DNA from: Lactuca virosa
Taxonomy: Eukaryota > Streptophyta > Magnoliopsida > Asterales > Asteraceae
Reading direction: 5' to 3'
Assembly: GCA_928212115.1 (NCBI GenBank)
Contig: CAKMRJ010003334.1
Coordinates: forward strand, 36,206,437 to 36,270,436
Length of the DNA: 64,000 nt
Part shown: positions 59,119 through 64,000 of the stretch, piece by piece
Numbering within the stretch: position 1 is the stretch's first letter
Layout: each line of letters starts with the position of its first letter
Made by a program: the position numbers and the translations under genes
Notes under the pieces: model-generated
Told to the model about the DNA's origin: nothing
The model's input: the letters and a program-made list of their open reading frames with translations, nothing else
Databases searched by the model: none

Positions 59119-60885
59119 ACCAAGACCTTCCGGCAACACACAGCAACACCTCCCTCCGCCGCTGCCTCCACAGTTTGATCCTGCGATGTTCCAGGCTGCA
59201 GTAACAGCAGCCGTAGCGGCCGAATATCGCAGATAGGGACAAACGGAGCTGGTGGTTCTGGATCGGGTGCTACAAACTCTAACCACGGAGACAGTACGTG
59301 GCGTACAAGAAGTGTTCCTACAAAGACTTCACCAATGGCAAACCCGACAACTTCAATGGGAGCGGGGGAGTCATCACTTTATGCAATGGTTTGAAAAGAC
59401 TGAAGTAGTCTTTCAAGTGTGCTCTTGCCCCGAAGCGAGCAAAGTAAGTTCGCAGCCTTCACTTCACACACGGCCGGGCCTTACTTGGTGGAACTGTCAG
59501 ATTAATTCACTTACTCTCGAAGTGGCTAGCTCCATATCCTGGGCAGAACTAAAAACCTTGATGATGAAGGAGTACTGCCCGAGAGGTGAAATTCAAAAGC
59601 TGGAACAAGAACTTTGGAACCTCAGGATGACGGGCTCCGACCTTGAAACCTACAACACCACCCGATTCAATGAATTGGCTCTCTGCCCAACAATGGTTAC
59701 TCCGGAGGAGAAAAGGTGGAGCGATACCTTTGGGGACTGTCTCCCCAAGTGCAAAGTAGTGTCCTGGCTTCAAGGCCAACTACTTTTGACAGTGCCAGGG
59801 AGCTGGCACAACAACTTGTTGACCACCGAGCCGGTCATAATACTACAACCACCACCACTGATCAATCAAAAGGGGGAAACAACAAAAGGAAGTTCTGGAA
59901 CCAAAAGAAGAGCCAACCAGCACAGGACCCCGCTAAGAAGCAACAAACTGTTGCTGTCCATGCTGCCACTAATGCTGCCACTACTGCTACCACTCCAGCA
60001 CCACCGAAGCCATATGCTGGAACCCTACCTAAGTGCAACAAGTGCAACTTTCACCACAATGGTGCTTGTAGGGAGATGCACTGTAACAACTGCGAGACAG
60101 GAAGGGGCACACTGCTCGTTTCTGTTAAAGCGCCGGCTCGACCAATCAACCAAGTCGCCAGTACGGGGGCAACCCGAACCTGCTACAACTGTGGAGACGC
60201 AGGTCACTTCAAAAGAAACTGCCCCAAAGCACAAGCCCCTAATGCTGGTGGAGTAGGAAGAGTCCTGGCAATAGGACATGGGGAAGCAGTCGAGGATCCC
60301 ATGGTGGTTACCGGTACGTTTCTCCTCAATAACTCTTATGCATGCGTACTATTCGATAGTGGAGCGGAGAGGAGTTTCGTGAGCCACCAATATAAACAAT
60401 TACTTGAACAAAATCCCCAATCACTAAAGGATACTTATGTAGTAGAAATGGCAAATGGGAAAGTAGAACGCACTAGCGATATATACTCAGAGTGTACTCT
60501 CACTCTAGACAACCATACATTTAAAATTGACCTGATGCCGGTCACCATAAAAAGCTTCGACGTAATCATCGGGATGGATTGGTTAGTTCCTCACCGTGCC
60601 GACATTCTATGTTACGAAAGGGCCGTTCGCCTCAATCTACCAAATGACGAAACCCTTCTCATCTATGGTGACAAACCTAGTGCGAATTTACAAATCATCT
60701 CATGCATCAAAGCCCAAAAGTATCTCCGGAAGGAGTACCACGCCTTCTTGGCCCACGTAGTAGACAAGAAACAAGACGTGAAAGACATCAAAGACATCCC
60801 CGAAGTGTGTAACTTCCCGGATGTGTTCCCAGAAGATCTTCCTGGGTACCACTCGCACGACAAGTCGATTTCAGAATTGACTTAA
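59119..60885 (+). pseudogene. gag: gypsy gag and protease (frameshifted)
   Basis: Gag N-terminal sequence starts around 59119 (PPPLPPQFDPAMFQAA) and breaks at a stop near 59235. It continues in the frame 59252-60256 with the retrotrans_gag core (MQWFEKTEVVFQVCSC, EYCPRGEIQKLEQELWNLRM). Near 59716 a shift moves it to a 389-codon frame. That frame has a first zinc cluster (C107, C110, C118), a partial second (C123, C126, cut by a local shift and restored), and a CCHC knuckle C156-C169 (CYNCGDAGHFKRNC). The aspartic protease follows with LFDSGAERSFVS (D214) and FDVIIGMDWL. The frame ends at 60883, just before RT. Gag would coat RNA and the protease would cut the polyprotein, but no uninterrupted gag is encoded. 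Confidence 0.92.
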
Positions 60886-61675
60886 TACCCGGAGCTACCC
60901 CCCCCATAGCCAGAGCTCCATACCGCCTCGCACCAACAGAAATGCAAGAGTTGTCCAGTCAGTTGAACGAGCTTTTGAGCAAAGGGTTCATCAGACCAAG
61001 CTTCTCACCTTGGGGAGCACCAGTCCTTTTTGTAAAGAAGAAGGACGGATCCTTTCGCATGTGCATCGACTATCGAGAACTAAACAAACTCACCATCAAG
61101 AACCGATATCCTCTACCCCGAATCGACGACCTTTTCGACCAACTCCAAGGAGCAAATTTTTTCTCAAAGATCGACCTAAGGTCAGGTTACCATCAGCTAC
61201 GAGTTCAAGAAGAAGATATTCCCAAAACTGCATTCAGAACTCGCTATGGGCACTACGAGTTTGTGGTGATGTCCTTCGGTTTAACAAACGCACCTGCGGT
61301 ATTCATGGACCTAATGAATAGAGTGTGTCGACCCTACCTAGACAAGTTTGTAATCGTATTCATCGACGATATCTTGATCTACTCGCGAAGCGAAAAGAGC
61401 ATCGCCTACATCTACGCCAAGTGCTAGAGACACTAAGAGCGGAGAAGCTTTATGCTAAGTTCTCTAAGTGTGAATTCTGGATTAGAGAAGTGGATTTCCT
61501 TGGCCATGTGGTAAGTGAGAAAGGCATACATGTGGATCCCTCCAAGATCAAGGCAATCGAGATTGGTCAGCACCCAAGACGCCAACCGAAATTCGACAAT
61601 TCCTTGGGCTTGCTGGCTACTACCGAAGATTTATACAAAACTTCTCCAAGATTGCGAAACCACTCACCACCTTGA
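60886..61675 (+). pseudogene. pol: gypsy reverse transcriptase (frameshifted)
   Basis: The main frame 60942-61427 has FVKKKDGSFRMCIDYREL, catalytic D78 in KIDLRSGYHQL, and the active site FIDDILIYS (D142, D143). All three catalytic aspartates are intact. A shift near 61400 moves the thumb region to the next frame (61325-61675), with LYAKFSKCEFW and VDFLGHVVSEKGI. A further shift near 61565 disrupts the connection. Confidence 0.93.
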
Positions 61676-62280
61676 CGCAGAAAGGTGTGATATTCAAGTG
61701 GAAAATAAACAAGAACTGCTTTCCAAACGTTAAAACAAGCCCTATGCAGCGCACCGATCTTGTCTCTCTCCAGAGGGAACCGAAGACTTCGTAGTGTACT
61801 GTGATGCTTCGAATCAAGGCCTCGGATGGTGCTCATGCAGAGAGGGAAGTTATCGCGTATGCATCAAGACAGCTTAAGACGCACAAGGTTAATTACTACC
61901 CACGACCTGGAATTAGGAGCAGTAGTATTCGCTTTGAAGATCTGGAGACACTACCTCTACGGCACGAAATGCACTATCTTCACTGATCACAAAAGTCTTC
62001 AGCATATCCTCAATCAGAAAGAGCTCAACATGCGACAGAGGAGATGGGTAGAGTTGCTGAATGACTACGAGTGCGAAATCGTTATCATCCGGGCAAGGCC
62101 AATGTAGTGGCCGATGCTCTAAGCAGGAAGGAGTACTCGGGCCGCCGAGTAAAATCCTTAACAATGACAATCCATTCCCACCTGACCATACAAATCAAGG
62201 AAGCTCAACTGGAAGCTTTGAAACCAGAAAAGGTGGCAGGAGAGACATTAAGGGGATGGATAAAAACTTAGAAGTCAAGG
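61676..62280 (+). pseudogene. gypsy RNase H (frameshifted)
   Basis: Pieces in successive frames: FVVYCDASNQGLG near 61783, then THDLELGAVVFALKIWRHYL, FTDHKSLQHI and MRQRRWVELLNDYECEI (61826-62107), then YHPGKANVVADALSR in a third frame (62077 onward). At least three single-base shifts separate them. Confidence 0.9.
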
Positions 62281-63400
62281 ATGATGGAGCACGTTATATC
62301 ATGAACCGGATTTGGACACCGAAGTTCGGTGGACTCCGAGACGTCGTCATGAATGAAGCACACAAGACTCGATACTCCATCCATCCCGGGTCGGATAAGA
62401 TGTATCTGGACCTCAAGAAATATACTGGTGGCCGAACATGAAAGCTGAGATTGCTACCTATGTGAGCAAGTGTCTGACTTGCGCCAAGGTCAAAATCGAA
62501 TACCAGAAACCATCCGGGCTATTACAACAGCCGGATATACCTGAGTGGAAGTGGGAACGAATAACCATGGACTTCATAACCAAGCTGCCTAAGACATCGG
62601 GCGGGCTTGACACCATATGGGTAATCGTAGACAGATTGACCAAATCAGCACACTTCCTACCGATAAAAGAACCGACAAGATGGAGAAGCTGACTAGAACG
62701 TACATCAAAGAGATTGTACGACTCCATGGTGTGCCGATATCCATTATCTCCGATAGAGATAGTAGATTTACCTCACGGTTTTGGCAGTCTCTACAAAAAT
62801 CATTGGGAACTAGGCTTGACATGAGTACGGCCTACCACCCACAAACCGACGGACAGAGCGAAACGAACCATTCAAACGTTGGAAGACATGTTAAGAGCTT
62901 GTGTGATAGACTTCGGTAAAGCATGGGATACCCATCTACCGCTTATCGAATTCTCCTACAATAACAGCTATCATACTAGCATCAAAGTCGCTCCATTCGA
63001 AGCTCTTTACGGTCGCAAATGCAGATCACCCCTGTGTTGGGCTGAGGTGGGGATACACAGCTAGCTAGAGGGCAAGTCTCTAATAGCACCCTCACTGGCC
63101 CTGAAATCATAAGGGAAACCACAGAAAAGATCGTTCAAATTCGAGAAAGACTGAAAGCGTCTCGCGATCGGCAAAAGAGTTACGCAGACAAACGACGCAA
63201 ACCCTTGGAATTCCAGGTGGGTGATCGTGTACTACTAAAAGTTTCCCTTGGAAAGGAATGATACGATTCGGCAAACGCGGGAAACTAAATCCAAGGTACA
63301 TCGCCATTCGAAATCCTTGCTAGGATTGGGCCAGTAGCATACAAACTTCGATTACCTCAGGAACTCGACAAGTACATCCCACATTTCACGTGTCGAACCT
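62281..63400 (+). pseudogene. gypsy integrase (frameshifted)
   Basis: The zinc-binding part has HPGSDKMYLDLKKY and then C12, C15 of the next frame (KCLTCAKVK). The core has D45 in TMDFITKLPKT (62438-62692), then SIISDRDSRFTSRFW and STAYHPQTDGQSE (62617-62919), then the closing ALYGRKCRSPLCWAEVG at 63018-63050. The frame changes several times. The C-terminal DNA-binding part follows (FQVGDRVLLKV, 63213) in yet another frame. Integrase would insert element DNA, but this copy cannot encode it in one piece. Confidence 0.92.
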
Positions 63401-63660
63401 AAAGAAGTGTTTGTCTGATGAGACACTCGTAATACCACTCGACGAAATCGAAGTTAACGAAAATCTCCACTTCGTGGAGGAACCAGTCGAAATCATGGAT
63501 CGGGAATCAAACGAACGAAACAAAGTCGTATCCCATCGTGAAGGTCCGTTGGAACGCTAAACGAGGACCCGAATTCACCTGGGAACGCGAGGATCAGATG
63601 AAACAAAAGTATCCACATCTCTCCCAAACTCTTGAAATCCCAGTCAAAATGAAAATTTCG
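63401..63660 (+). pseudogene. chromodomain-like C-terminus of gypsy pol
   Basis: FVEEPVEIMDRE followed, after a shift, by VKVRWNAKRGPEFTWERED and a KYPH ending. The order (EEPVEIMD, then KVRWN, then TWE) matches the tail chromodomain of plant chromoviruses, which steers integration to modified chromatin. Not all aromatic residues of a classical chromodomain are evident. Confidence 0.7.
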
Positions 63661-63677
63661 GGACGAAATTCCTTCTA

Positions 63678-63689
63678 ACGGGGGGATGA
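63678..63689 (+). other. polypurine tract of gypsy element
   Basis: AACGGGGGGATGA lies directly before the 3' LTR start, after the AAAATTTCGGGACGAAATTC phrase typical of this junction. Confidence 0.85.
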
Positions 63690-64000
63690 TGTGACAACCG
63701 TCAAATTTCGGTCAAGTCAAAGTCAACAAAGTCAACAAGTCAAACCGGTCACTCAATAACCCTTGTATGTTTAGGGTTTACCGTTATGTAATCACTATAC
63801 AATTCGCTATTTTAATGAGAAATCATCATTTGGAAAGTTCATGTGTTTGATTTTCCTTAGCCTTAACAAGTGCTAAAAAACAACGAACCAAAGCGATAAA
63901 ACACTATTGCACAATCAGCGGGATTGTGTACGACACTAAAACAACGGTTTGACGGTTTAAACGAACCTTGCGTTGTGAAGCCGAACACTCAAATTAATCA
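63690..64000 (+). repeat. 3' LTR of gypsy element (first 311 bases)
   Basis: It matches 55537-55850 base by base except for a few substitutions and about ten short indels. It continues beyond the window. Confidence 0.95.

Larger units (their letters stand above)
55537..64000 (+). mobile_element. Ty3/gypsy chromovirus-like element (3' end beyond window)
   Basis: The order is 5' LTR 55537-58171, primer site 58175-58187, leader, gag, protease, RT, RNase H, integrase, chromodomain-like tail, purine tract and 3' LTR from 63690. Integrase after RNase H is the gypsy order. Motif style (MCIDYRELNKLT, KIDLRSGYHQLRV) and the tail suggest the Tekay/Del chromovirus group. Coding frames are broken about ten times, mostly by single-base gains or losses, while amino-acid motifs remain almost perfect. 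Confidence 0.95.

Noticed and set aside
59252..63660. Plant pararetrovirus or retrovirus with envelope
   Set aside because: LTRs, polypurine tract, integrase and chromodomain fit a Ty3/gypsy retrotransposon. No envelope-like or movement-protein frame was found between pol and the 3' LTR.

Overview
This window looks like a stretch of a plant nuclear genome. The evidence is Ty1/copia and Ty3/gypsy LTR retrotransposons with plant-type tRNA-Met primer sites, MULE- and hAT-type transposons, plant-type Helitron termini and one plant-type RING-H2 gene. Dense arrays of the palindrome ACTCGTCGAGT inside retrotransposons suggest an Asteraceae genome, perhaps lettuce (Lactuca). That is inference, since no search was possible. 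No rRNA or tRNA genes, CRISPR arrays or bacterial features were seen.

Layout, left to right. (1) 1-10633: a minus-strand LTR retrotransposon with very long LTRs. Its 3' LTR runs off the left edge, its 5' LTR is truncated near 10633, and no gag-pol is readable. A 3.7-kb solo LTR (2306-5998, TSD ATGAC) sits inside it. (2) 11089-18785: a complete Angela/Tork-like copia element with TSD AGACC. It has frameshifts and has lost the reverse transcriptase YVDD segment. It sits beside an enolase-like gene relic (18932-19072). (3) 19091-27113: AT-rich DNA with foldback MITEs, Helitron-like ends, one plausible host gene (RING-H2, 22617-22997, minus strand) and a truncated relic of that gene (24776-24900). 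(4) 27114-29200: a non-autonomous hAT element carrying a nested MULE (27343-28721, perfect 9-bp TSD). (5) 29292-37067: possible decayed host exons interrupted by a plus-strand LTR (30703-35660, TSD ATTTT) that contains a 2.08-kb internal tandem duplication. (6) 37068-39144: a solo LTR (TSD ATATC) full of the ACTCGTCGAGT palindrome, followed by a small Helitron (39285-39813). (7) 42230-45760: a diverged copy of the 19600-24900 block, loaded with a solo LTR and MITEs. (8) 46000-55110: two copia relics in opposite orientation whose ends meet at 50738, with a further solo LTR nested at 51861-54173 (TSD TTTTT). (9) 55120-55535: a minus-strand gypsy gag scrap. (10) 55537-64000: a chromovirus-like gypsy element with 5' LTR, PBS, gag, protease, RT, RNase H, integrase, chromodomain-like tail and the start of the 3' LTR. 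It is broken by many single-base indels.

Functionally almost everything here is transposable-element DNA in various states of decay. The RING-H2 gene is the only host gene I would call likely intact. The main value of the window is its insertion record: seven insertions keep identical target-site duplications (ATGAC, AGACC, ATTTT, ATATC, TTTTT and AAATAAAAA, plus an imperfect hAT pair), so much of the nesting order can be read directly.
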